64,000 nt of DNA from Steinernema hermaphroditum (taxonomy: Eukaryota > Nematoda > Chromadorea > Rhabditida > Steinernematidae), in assembly GCA_030435675.1 (NCBI GenBank), contig CM059625.1, forward strand, positions 6,324,001 through 6,388,000, read 5' to 3'. Below are positions 46,775 to 59,500 of this stretch, one piece after another (position 1 is the stretch's first letter; each line of letters starts with the position of its first letter). The translations under genes were made by a program, and so were the position numbers. The notes under the pieces are model-generated. The model ran no database searches. It was not told where the DNA came from and worked only from the letters and a program-made list of their open reading frames with translations.

Positions 46775-49700
46775 ATGAACTCTCTAGGTAATGTGAAATC
46801 ATCACATAAACACTTTTGTTTATGCTTCACGTCAGGTGCGCAGCGTTCGCATATACCAAGAATTCTACGTAAAAGTTCATTTCAGAGTCCAAGTTCCACG
46901 TTTGTAGAATCACTTCCGAGAAAGCTATAATTTAATTATTCTAAACTTCGTCTCGCGCCTATTTTATTCAAAGAGGCGTGCTTTCTCAAGCAAAAACTAA
47001 AACTCGTTCTTATCTCGGTGAGATGTTTTCACGCAGCTCTCCGATTCATCGTATTTTGCGTCACTTTCCATGTGAGTCACCCATCGAGCGCACTCAACCT
47101 CGCTACATGGCGCAAGCACCGAGTGAGCGGAGCAGTGCGCCAAACCCTAAGCACAATTTGTTTTGTGAAAAGTCAGCACACGCTATTAAGTGGCGGACAA
47201 TATGATTAATGATTCATATAAGCTGAAAGCCGTCCGTCACACGAAATATGCTCCCCGGCTTCGTTGCATATTCCATCCGGCCCTCTTCGCGGTATGGTGT
47301 TTTTTGTTTCTGTTATTATGAAAGCGCATGACATTACATTGACGTGAGGAAATCAAGAGGAAATTCCAATTACGCGAAATTGTCTTTGTCGTTCGAATTT
47401 GAAAACAAAGAAGGAAAACGCGCATTCTGTAACTAAATAAATGGTCGAAAAGTGAAGAGACGCGTCTCTTCGGGAGCCGAGCGAAGTCCTATTTGCAACC
47501 AATCAAGAAGCCATTGACAAGTGCTGATGTACATGCATGAGTTCCCGTTTATATGTTGCGATGTGAAACGCTTTTCATCGCGCCGGATGTCCGTCGTTTT
47601 TCGTTTTAGATATATTACAATTCATCCTGATTCGATTCGGAATCGGCCGAGCACCTGTGTAGGAGAGTTGTCGTCCTGGTATAATTAGACGTCATCGATG
47701 GCTGCGGGACGTTTCGTCGTGTGAAGAGGTAAATTGCCGTTTTGTGAATGAGTCGTGCAGGTGTCGACGTGTACAGCGTTTCGAATTTGGATGGTCGATT
47801 GGCCGAACTAGTCACTATTCAGTTGCCATAGCGATTGGACAACTGGAGCCGCTGATTTAGGTTCGCAGGCTCTGAGACCCGTCGGTTTAGGCCCCAATAG
47901 CTGACTGTTTCGGTGCAGATGATGCCGTCCGTGCTGGCTTTAATTGTGGGAACGTTTGCGTCTCTGATTGGTTTCTGTTGGTTGAGTGGGGGGTTGCACG
48001 GCTCCGACAGAGTCGGACACTGTTTGCGTCCCTCTCGCGCGTACTCATTTGTCATGCTCCTCCACACTCACTTTCATAACGCGCCGATGGGTTTTTAATT
48101 TTGATCGCATGCATTGCTCGGAAAGTAATATAAAACCGCGCGAGCAAATAGGGCAAAGTGATGCCCGCTGGTGCTCGTTTGCTTTCACTTGTCCGACACC
48201 CGCTAAATGAGCCATTTTCTGTGTGCGCCCCTCAAGACGATCGGGGAAGATTTGCGCAGGAGCCGAAATTCATTATGCGTCGCAGTGCCTTACGGCAGTT
48301 ACAACCGCCCTTAATGGAAGCAGTGTTCGCTTTCCAGTGCGCACGATGCAGTGTGACTTCTCGGTCATGCGCGGCGACAAGGAAGATGAGCCCCTGAATC
48401 CCTCGTGCCTAATCTCACGCGCATTACGGTTACCTGGTTTTTGAATCCTTACTCCTTGAGATAACAACGCCGTAATTACCGTAGTAAGCGATGGCGAAAA
48501 CAGCGAATCGCAAGTAAACATGATGCTAGTTGAAAAAGGCGATGGTTTTCGATCAAATCAAGAGTACACGTATTTGTGTCTAAATTGACCGTAAGTGGTT
48601 ATGCCGGATTCTACGTAAGAGTCGTAATCTCTTCGGTCATTGCGATGAAATCGTTTTGTCCTTGACGAAGAAGACGCGACGAAGCTTAAATATCGCTTTA
48701 AACAAAAGAAGTGCGCTTTGTAAAAAGACTCGCTCTGTTCCTTGTAATTGTCAGCTGGGTAAGCGCTCGACGGCAGATGTTAGGGTGATCGATCGCAGGC
48801 TGATCATCTGCGGCCTAGACACGACGTTACCTCACATTCAAATGCTAAATTCACGAGTATACTGTCGCTACTCTTGTGTCCATCCACTTAGGGTTAACCA
48901 CTGAAGTGAAAGCTGATTTCTTCGGACGCCACGGCGCGTCTCCTCTTTCGCGAACTTTCCCTTATTCCCATCCGCGATTAACATATCATTAGAGAGTCGT
49001 GATCACGCTTTCGTACTTCACCAACGGGAGAGCGAAGATTTGGGTACTCCCGAAGAAAATGCGCCACTATTCTACGGAACGACAGCAGCGTTGTTCCTTT
49101 CCAGCTGACTCATTTATGCGTCGTGCTAATGTAATTGTAATAGCCAATGGATGGGATTTCGGAATGCCTAATTGCCTTCGTTATCCGCCCGCTTCTCGTT
49201 TCCCTGCGTCTCCGATGCGCGGAAACGTCCAAAAATGAAAGAGCGAAGGGAATTTTCGTGTTGTTTTCCGATTCTACCGAACTGATCGCCGGATGAATAT
49301 GCAGATTATTAAGCTTGTCATTCAACTGTCCGATGCACGGAGCACATGCGCTTTTTGACATCTGCGCACATTCGCTCCTTCTTCCTCCTCGCGCGCTCAC
49401 ATTCATCCATCAAACTCGGCACTTAATCACTCAACTTTATGCTAAAAGGAAACGTACGCGTGTCTCCTCGCGTGTTCGTGGGCTTCGTGTAGTATCCGAA
49501 GGCGTCCATCCGCGCCCCTTTTCGGGTTCGCCTAGAGTGCGCACTCAACGCACATCGCCTTTTGTGATCAGATGCGATGAAAGCGTGCCGTCCGCATCCA
49601 CATGAATGCCAACAGCGACGACGCACTTGTTTAAACGGAAAAATAAACACAAAAAGTCAAGCTCTCCCGCCGCTGGCTCGAGACATCGTCGGCGTCAGTT

Positions 49701-52700
49701 GATCGTTTGTTTGGTTGAATTGAAGTCATCGCCGACGCACGGACCGGCAGTGCCGGAGTCGACAGAGTTTTGGGCCACTGAGCGTCGTTTTAGTAAATGG
49801 CGCCAATTTTGAGCAAATTGCAGCACGCAGCCCTTGTTGGATGTGCCAACGTACAGCGTGTTCGTCGGGAAACGTTTCGAACGCACGCGTCGTTTACGGT
49901 TTCTGTCCCTTTGCCAGTTTCGAGTAGTCGGTGCCGAAAAAACGTGCGCGATTCTCGCTTTGTTGCCGGCAGAACAGGCACCGGAACGTGTTCTCTCTGC
50001 TTTTTGCCGATTTTCCATTCACTCATGCGCATCTAGAATCTTTCGACAAACCATTTCGGGGCCAGAAGGCCGTATTCCTGTTTTATCGCACTCAAAATCT
50101 GTCACTTTATAGACACGCAGTGAACGGCCGCGCACTGATGGGAACGTCTCATCCTTTTACGGCGTTTTTCCTCGTCTTTTCCTTTGCCTGATGTGATGCA
50201 CTTGTGCCTTGTTGGTGGCATGTGTATCACTCCCGTCCTCCTCGTTTTCGGATAATCGTTATGAGGCTCAAGAGGAATAGATAGATCGACGAATGAATAT
50301 GAGAATGTGGAAGGGAAATACGCGCGCTCAAATCCCAGATTCTTCCGTTCGCCCGCCGCTGTTCACATCCGCCTGTCGATTTGTACACCCTTTATATCCG
50401 CCGCCTTCCACTTTCTGCGATATGCGAGCTGATTCTGATGAGGTCTTTGAAATGTTTTCAATCCAATCGTACAATTTGAAGCTTTCCTCAGCTGAGCGTA
50501 CTCGAGTGCGAATTACGTAAATGCCCTTAGGCATTCAAATCCTTCATAAACTCTTGCTGTGACAACTGGAAAAGATTGTAGTACAACTTGTTCTAACGCC
50601 GGAGCGGAGAGTGCGTTTTGAGTAGGCGTATTGGTTCGTGTAAAGATCTAAGCGGTTTGATGTATTTGCAACGTCCATGCAGTTATAGCACTGCAATATT
50701 CCGTAGTAATTGCATATCGTTAACCCACAAGAAAAGAACGTTCCAAGAACAGAAGACTTTTTTGGTGATTTTCGCTCGCGAAATCGCGACAACTTCCCTT
50801 GCATCTCGCGATCTGAACGAAAACCATAAAGGGCGACAGATGTTCAAATGCAAATCGGCGAGTTGGACAGTCTGGACGGCTCCACATGGTCGTTCCGGGG
50901 AGATCAAACGAAGTCTGCTTAACGATCAAGCGCTCCGGACGTTGTCAACCTTTTTTAATCCTCTCGCTCGGCGCCGCAGCATGTTCGCCTCAGACGGCGG
51001 TCTGTCTTTGGCTTGGGACGCTTTATTTTCCGATTTTGAGAGTTTTCTTTTGTGACACGTTTGCCATGCCCAGCGCGTTGCACAATGCGCACTATTTGTT
51101 TTGAGCTCTTGAAATTGCCTTTGTGCGCGAAGCGAGGAGGCGAACCAGCCGAAGAGAGAAACGAGCGAATATCGCGCAACAACGCTGCCGAATCTGTAAT
51201 TGAGCGACAGCGACGTCCTCTGTCCGCACACGCACACAAAACGCTTTGACGGCTCACTTAAATAATCCGATCTGCATGTTGCATGGAATCTTGCGTCCTA
51301 TAACGTAGTTCGACGCCAAAAATCAATGCGTTCCCCGATTCGGTTGTTTCGTTTTGAGGAAGGAAGATAAAAAGCCCCCTAAGAAGAGGCTGCGGAAGAA
51401 GCGGAGGAGAAAATCAAATATTTTATTGCGAATCGACTTGTTTTTGTCGTCGTTTCGAGGCGAAAAAAAATCAGCAAAATTAGACTTGTTTGGTGTTTCA
51501 AAGTAGAAAACACGTTTGGTCACTCACAGCGTCGTGCACTAATTAATGCTTGATTTACGCACGCGTTGTCCCATATCTCGTAATTAACTCGGTCGTTCGC
51601 AGCGGTCATCACGGTGACAAGACCGCATTTCATATTCTTTTTTTATTCGCCTTTTGCCATCGTCACAATCCTTCCTCATTGACCGGGCCTACTTCTCTTC
51701 TAGCCGATGCTGCTGCTAGACAACTACCTGCACAATATCCTCAATATTTGCCCTGTAGACGCTATTTTATTTCCCTCCGGGAAAGGGCCTGAGCACTGAG
51801 CCACCGCCGACAGCTGTTTTGGGCGTTTTTGAGTGACGCCGCTAAATTATGTGTGCTTTGTTGTTTGTCTTTAATCACGTTTGTCAGCCTTCGCATCGCG
51901 ATAGGCCAAATGAACAAATATTAATTATCTAGGCGGGCAATAAACACAAATTTTCATCCGCTATATACGGTACGTATCCGTAAACTAACGCCTACTTCCA
52001 AGTTTCCTGCGAAAACTTCGAGCAGGAAGTAGCTTTGAAACTGCAATTAAGAGTGCGCCGTGCGTTGACGAATTCTATAAATGAGGGCTATTATTTCTTA
52101 GCTTTCTGATCCTTGAAAGTCTTAGTTGTGGTCAACTTAAAAGACTTTTTCTGAATCCATACAATGCCGCCAGCTACAACCGCCTTGCGTAACAATGTCT
52201 GCGTAGGGTGAGCATGACACAAAGCGAGCTTTGTTGATAATCCCCGTCTCTTAATAATCTATGCTGTACTTTCGCCTAGCGTCACACAAAGCAAAACATG
52301 CACACGAATCGCAACCCTTACGCCTCTGTGAGAATTCTTTTGTTTTTCTCAAATATCCAGCCTTACACGCACTTAGGTTTTTTCCCTTCGCTCAACATCT
52401 CAGTTTCGTTGTACAAGTAAAAGTGTTTTCACACGCTCGATATTTTGTCGTTAATTGAGAAAGTCGCTCGTTTGTTACGTAACTTGTTTTGCAGCGCCGA
52501 AGTACAGGCACGGGAAACTCATTAAGGTAATAGGAACGAAATGTCTGTGCTCTCCATGGACGTTACATGGATGGCTGGGTGATATTTTCGATAATAACGG
52601 AATTTCTTTTTTTACATGTCTATGCACACAGCGGTGAAATTCCACACCCTTGAGTCGCAACAACACTTATCCTTTGTCACTGCCTTCATTACATCTGAGT

Positions 52701-55700
52701 GGTTTTGGGTTGTAAAAGTGACGAAAAAGACGACTATTGCTTTGCTTCCCATTGAGGGTAAAATGATAGTAGCAGAAGAAAGAAGTCTCCTCTTTAAAAA
52801 GAATATACCGTTCTGGCTTATTTCGGGCGATCTACGCTCTGAGTATAAAACTTATAATGGGAAAAAGTTTGAATTCGTTTATGAGCAACATTCAAGTGAA
52901 AGGGTTCATCTAAGACCTTGTTCTAGAAGTTTACTACGTTAAATTCTTCAAATATTCACTGGAAAGTGATCGCACATTAAATGTAAATGTCGTTATTTGT
53001 GTTTATCTTTCATATTAATCACCAAAGGAAGCAAAAACATGTTTGTGGAACCAAAGCAAAGCAGGATTTTATGGCAAATCCCTGTGCATCAGAGAGGCAT
53101 CGATCTATGAAAGCATAAAATATGAAAGTGCTTTTAGAAATGTGTTCACACGGAAAAAAATCGGACCTAAACAAAGAAAGCCAGTAAACAATTAGCACCA
53201 AAAATAGAACGACACATTTCTCTAATTAGACGATGTTAAAATGTAGTGGAACTTGCCACCTGTAGCTGTCTAAGATGTCACCACTAGAACGTTGTCGCAT
53301 ATATGCAATGTTCTGTAATTGTCTAAAGTCGGCCTTTCACTTCGCGTCCTCTAAAACCTGTTCTCCACTTGTAAACGTGCAAGAAAACTTGACATTGACA
53401 GCGTTCTCTAGCCCTTAAGAGTGCGCAGTTCTTCGCGCGTTGTGAATTCTTTAGACAAGAGGTCTATTAATACAGAATACACACAACAATATCTGGTTGT
53501 ATTTCCCTTTGTACTGATATTTGCCGTCGCGGAAAGGGTAAAGCGTCCACTTTGTATTGCCTTGCCACGTCAACACTGATTACCTTCTCGATAGGCAATA
53601 GACGAAAGCGCGAAAGTTCTACGTACGCATATGTGCGTTTTTGAGATCGTGTTAGGTGAAATGTTGAGACTTAGTACGTGCCGAAGTGGAGTTCTTTAAA
53701 GTCCAACTGTGGAAATGCCGCCTTCCGCTTGCACTGAAATGACCATTACGATTTCAACGAACTTTAATCCGAACGCTGTTTCGGCTCTTCGTGCTCGTCT
53801 CTCTTATCACACGAGCAGCACTCATCATCACACCTGCTTTCTTTGGCGTCCACAAATTTCTTTCGCTCTGAATACTTTCTTGCTGAGTAATCCAATATTC
53901 ATGAATTGTACGACAGCAAACGAAGCCGTTTTAGTCACGCGTGGTGCGCACAGCGCGCCACAAGAAAGGGGCGCCTGTTTTGGCAAATAACAACAGCACA
54001 ACTCGTTGCTGACGGGTGCACGACGACGACGACGACATCAGTGAGTGCAACCCCTCCGGAAACTGCAGAGTGGCATGGAAGTGGGTGAACCCTGTGAATT
54101 ACTCTACATTGCGCGCTCTAGAGGGTTTTGTTTATTTCGAAGCTATTGTCTCGAACGTCGCTGAAGTGTTGTTCTCGGTTTTTGGTCGCTTTTTCGCCCC
54201 CCTGCACTCCCGATAAGAGAAATCACATTCCGTCTCGAAAGCTGAAATTGTTTCCAGCTAACTCATTTAGGCGATGTTCTTTGTGGCGTGCTGTAGAGAC
54301 CGAAAACGCTGCGATAATGTAATTGTTTACGCAAAATTGTGTTCCTCCAACGGGGAGTCCACCTTTTATCACTATCAACTGGCAACAAACTCAACGCCGC
54401 GGGGACATCGCTATCACATCATTGCTTATTCATTTTCGTGCCGCTTTTCTCGCCTCATCGGCGCGGACTTCGAAGTGTTCATGGCTGAAATGCAACGAGA
54501 ACGGCGACGAAGGGGACGTAGCAGAAAGGGGAGGAGAAACCGAAGAAGCGTAACGCTCATATATCTATCGGTAATTGCTTATTTGTGCGCGAATATCTCC
54601 CCCTCGCTCTCTTTGATTTATTTTATTATGAAAGAGTGTCTAAAGCCTGTTAAGGGTGAGATTAGAGTAGCTGCGAATAGCGGAAAAGATTGAATTACGG
54701 CCATCTCGGAAACATTCGCCTTGGCGCTGTGATGTGTGACGTTGCAAAGAACGATTCTCCTCAATTTTCCTTCTCTCCGAAGTTTCCGTTAACTCGTAGT
54801 ATGAATTCTGGAGGAAAACGATACTTGAAGATCTCAGAAACGAAGAGTTAATTTCTTTGAGGCACGTTTCTTTTCGGTCTGATTGACATCATTGCGAGAT
54901 CTCCTGAGTCATATCATACCGACATTTTGAATCATCGAGATTTAGAAAATCCGCTCTGCTTGTGAGGTGACTGATGGAGCCAGGGATTGTTCGCGTGGAC
55001 TGAGATTGTTCGTGTTTTTGTTTTCACTCGCGTTTACAACATTTGTCGTCAGAGTCCCTGGGCTGATCAACCGGTGTTGGCATGGTGAGCGAATGGTGGC
55101 GAGTCTCGAGGGTTCCTGTGGAGTGTCTCACGCGCTCTCTGTCGGCATGGTGATACTGGCACGTTGTGAGAACTGGCGCGATGACCGAAACAATTTTCAA
55201 TATTGCCACAGGCAAAATTCGCCACGATTGAGCCATGAACCGACCGAATGCCAGACGTGGTGACTAAGGGCCGCGCGTGACGATAGATGACCAATGTAAA
55301 CTACGAATATCTCCTTCGTAGAGATTAGAGCAACGCACGGCGCCATCATCAACGAGTATAAGAGATCATTTTGCATTCACCGCGTACTCCTTCCTCTTCC
55401 CGTCTCCTCGCATCTCGCTCTCCTCAAAACTATCCGGTTTCAAAATACTTGTTTGTTTGAAAAGCGTCGTGTTTTTTTTTGTTAATGTGCAAATGGATGT
55501 GCTTTTGTGAACTTTCAATTGTCTTTCGAGTCGAAGCTGACTGATTTCGGACGAGTGTGAGCTCAGATTGTATCGAGCAGGTGCTGAGGGGCTACTTGAC
55601 GACCTAAACGACGACGACATTGCTTCACGCACGGATGAGAACCTTCACTGTGGGGAGTCGGCAACGTTTTCTCGTTCTATTCTCGATTATATGCTGCGGG

Positions 55701-56527
55701 TGGGTAGCTTTCTCCTTTGCCCACTCTTTTCTTTTCGTTTTTTCGGCGCCCTGCTCGTTGAAGTGCCATTCTTTCCTCTTCGACGCGCCCTTTTCTCACC
55801 ATTACTCGCTATAGTTAGCTCGCTTTTAAGGTCTCTATGGTTCGTATCTGTCCGAAAACAACTTCATTACTAGGGTTACCGGATCGTTCTGTCTCGCAAC
55901 ACCTCCCAAATAGGCGATCAACAGCAAGTTGTCAATAGAAACGGACGTAAAAGATGGCACGATGGCTGTTTGTGGCGACCGCGTTCGCGGACAACCGTAA
56001 CGGTTTTCGTAACGAGGCGAAGACACGCGACTTGCGTATATGTATACTACTATGTCCTTGTGTCGATGACCGCCGTCACGAGGAATGCAAGATCGCTTTC
56101 GGCATTCTAGTGACTAACCCCGTAATCTCTTTAATTCCACCCGATAGCGGATTTTCGCCTTCCCTTGCACATAATGAACTTAATTGTGAATGAATTGAAG
56201 GCTTGAGGGAGCGCGGGCGATCGGCCTCGAAGGAAGGGGGCGTGCCTTCCGATGGAACCGATCGTTGAGGGGCTAAACGGTTTTCATACAAAAAGGGTTT
56301 ACTCCTAATTGCGCACAATTATGAAAGGGTGCTGCTAAGAGGATGCGACGCAGGCAAGAAGCGCAGAAAACGGATGAAAGTAGTAGAAGAGGCTGAGTTG
56401 TTAAGAGTCGAAGGGTCCGCGAATACAATGCAATTAACCGACTGTGGGCGTGTCATGCCGTTGGCGACAATCGATCGTGTGTGCCGCGAGCTTTTCGTCG
56501 AGTTCTTCAATTCTGTTACCGTTCTTC

Positions 56528-56537
56528 TTTGCTTCAG
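56528..56537 (+). promoter_or_regulatory. Putative trans-splice acceptor of the zinc-finger gene
   Basis: TTTGCTTCAG ends at 56537, 56 bases before the first ATG (56594) of the long coding frame. It could also be a cis acceptor for a non-coding upstream exon. Confidence 0.5.
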
Positions 56538-56593
56538 ACACCACCTTGGAGGGAAACATCATTCTGCGTGATCAGGGGGGCCTTGGGGCCGCA

Positions 56594-59500
56594 ATGCCCA
56601 GCCCCCCACTAGTGTCCTACCAAGTGGTACCACCAGAAACGGGCCTCGATTCGGGTGGTTCGTCGTCTTCGGTTTATTCAACGTACGGGTACACAACGCT
56701 TTCCGACAGTCCCAATTCTGCCCTCACCATCTACGGCTCTGACATGGATCAGGACTGTCTGCAGCAAACCACATTCATTTACGTACCTCAGCAAAGCGAG
56801 ACTCACACCATATACAGGTTAGTCCCTCTTTAAACCCGCAGCGATCTCGTGCAAGATCGCGTATATGTTTTCGACTCATTCCGGTTCGTTTCCCTTCAAA
56901 TATTCGTGCCCATGTAGTATACGCACGCATGCATACCCACTCCAGCTTAAGCTGCCCTGAGAGAGAAATTCGACTAAGAAATATGATTTCGTTTCTATGT
57001 TCGCGCGAGCTCGTTGACGCGTGAAAACTTTCACTTGGCACCATCATTTATGAACATGAAAGGCGGCGATGCTCAGCCTTGGAAGAGACGACTTTTGTCA
57101 CTCGCTCTCTCCCCATCGCCACTTTTCTATTCATTTGGAGGTCACGCTCCCTTGTACAAAAAGATGCTAGACTCGGTTTCACCGAACGAAGACATAGTTC
57201 TCACGTCAGAGGGCAGCAAAATATTTTGAGCAAAAGCTTATCTTGGAGGGCAAGAGTCCACAAGTGCAAAGTATCAAACGCACCCTATAGCGATGCTCTT
57301 CTTTCCAGCATCAAAAGAAGTTTCATAATTGTGTACAGCATGTATACAACTCAATTTATATTTATTTTCTCGTCAATCTTGTTATTCATTCCATGAACAT
57401 AAGGTGAACAGGTGCTAGCGTGGTCGAGAAAGCTATAAAGTCAAGCGGAAAAAGTGAATTGCACTATAGTGCAGGAGACTCAAAATGAATTTGCCAAAAA
57501 CCAATTCCCGGAGGGTTATATAGCGTTTGCCAACGCAAGAGGTTGTCTGCTGTTTGCCTGAAATTTATTTAAAGGCATTAAATTGCGACACTCAGAGAAA
57601 ACATTGGATTTGATGAATTGACACTGAGGAGATACAAAGTGAAGAGAAATGTCTTGTGACAAAGTGATTTCATTGAGCGACAATGGAAACAACGTTATCT
57701 ATTGCTTGTGCTCAAACGTTACACTTCCGCAATGTGCACTAGGGGTTAAAGAGCATTTGGATTCGAGATTTTTGGACATCACAAACAAAGCGAACATAGA
57801 CCATTCCGTTGTTGTTGGCGATGAAACAAAAATCGTTAGATTCTATTTTTAAATCGCTTTTTCGATATGTGCTGCATGCGGTGTGTAACCAATATTTTAG
57901 TTACGAAACACCGAAAGAGGAAGACGACGAGGACGGCATCGTCGCACTCTCCTCCAGCAGCCTCTACAGCGCTTCAGCTACCGTAGTCGCCAACGTGGAC
58001 ACGACCACTTACGCGGTGTTGAATGCTCAGCCCACAACAGCCTATGTACAAGGAGTTCGTTTCTGTCTGGTTTGCACCCTTTTGAGACGTCTCTTTTCAG
58101 GCTACCATATCCTCAAATCGATCTCGACAGTTTTCCGTCACTCCTTCGGGTAGCATCAGTGTTTCTACGGCGACAACTCAGCCAATTTCCGTCAGTTCCG
58201 CGCAAACGCAGACATTCCTTATTCGGCCGGCCAGCAACGGCATCTCGACCTCAACGCATCAACCTCAAGGCGGTACGGCGTTGGCGTGTTCAACCCTAAT
58301 GAGTCAATTTAGTGGTGTTCAATAATCGCAGTCACGTGTACAAGCCTGTCGTAACCGGAACACCGCAACCGCCCTTAGTCATACCAGCGTACTCCGCTGC
58401 CACTGTTCCAACAACAGCAACCAAATCGGTTACTTCGTCTTCTCAGGGACCCTCTACCGCTTCTTCCTCGTCTCGCACCTCATATGCAAGCTACGTGCCG
58501 CCGCGATCGTCGCCACAGAAATCGACAAGCAACGGCGAGCGAAAGAGCAAATCGTCCAAAAAGGAACCGATTGATCAAAAAGGAGTCGACGAGGAAGTCG
58601 CTCGGTATGTTTTATTTTTGCGACTGTCAAACTTGAGCACCATGCTACGCATGACAAGGAGCATCAACATGTAGGCCTTAAAAAATAACACAGCGTTGTA
58701 CAGTCCATTCCTTACAGCGCATTGTAAAAACGTTTCGTTTTGTTTTATTGAGATCGCCTCATACATCTCCATGTCACGCCAACGTGCGCCATCTTTAGAT
58801 TTGCGTTGCCCGTGTTTTCCCTGCGTTCTCCGTTGCTGTGCAGCGGTCAGCTAATCCGAAAGCGAAATCCTTAAAAGCCTTTTGGGGATCCTCGGCGTCG
58901 GTTGATGCACTGCCCTAGATACAATTGTCTAATGAAACGAATCGATTTCCTAGGGAACCACGCATTCGGTAACCATGCGTTTCGACGTCGCATCTATAAG
59001 GGTTCGATAGCAGGGACGAATCGGCATGTGTACAGCGGTGCTTGCGTTGTTTGCGCGGTCTGTCGTGTATATCAATGTAGTCCTACTCCGCTTATCAGCG
59101 CGTTGATATTTGCACTTGGTTGTTTGATTAGTCGAGAGCGACCGCGGCAACTGATAACACACACCCAGACACTATTTTCGGCTTGTGTGCGAAGTCTGTA
59201 GGTGGTCCCAAAACGATTCCTCTTTTTTTATTATATGATTTTCATGTGATTTAAAAAAAAAATTCACCCACCGAACGTGTGATTTGTATCAGTGATTTTC
59301 ATGTTTTTAAAGGGTTGATAATAACAGCGCCTAAATCGCTATAGATTCAAGATCGTGCGACCAAAGATGACGGTAAAAGAAGTATGCGAACGGACCTCCG
59401 TGCGCTTTGATTTATGTCCCTTTAATAATGAAATTATACGCACTGCTCGCTCCCCTTACGTGATGCAAAATGAGGTTCGCAGCAAGTATAAGGTTGCACT

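Larger units (their letters stand above)
44321..56593. other. 12-kb gene-poor region upstream of the zinc-finger gene
   Basis: Apart from the two orphan exon candidates I found no exon series. From about 47 to 56 kb open frames occur on all six frames, which reflects base composition (few stops), and none is protein-like. Simple repeats are short: AATAATAATAAT near 44635 and a GAC run near 54020. TATA-like boxes occur (for example TATAAAA near 48131), but I cannot tie them to a transcript. Long upstream regions of this kind are usual for developmental regulator genes. Confidence 0.5.

Noticed and set aside
47000..56500. Many 60-140-residue frames on both strands
   Set aside because: They are expected from base composition. 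None shows a domain, consistent exon junctions or protein-like residue order.
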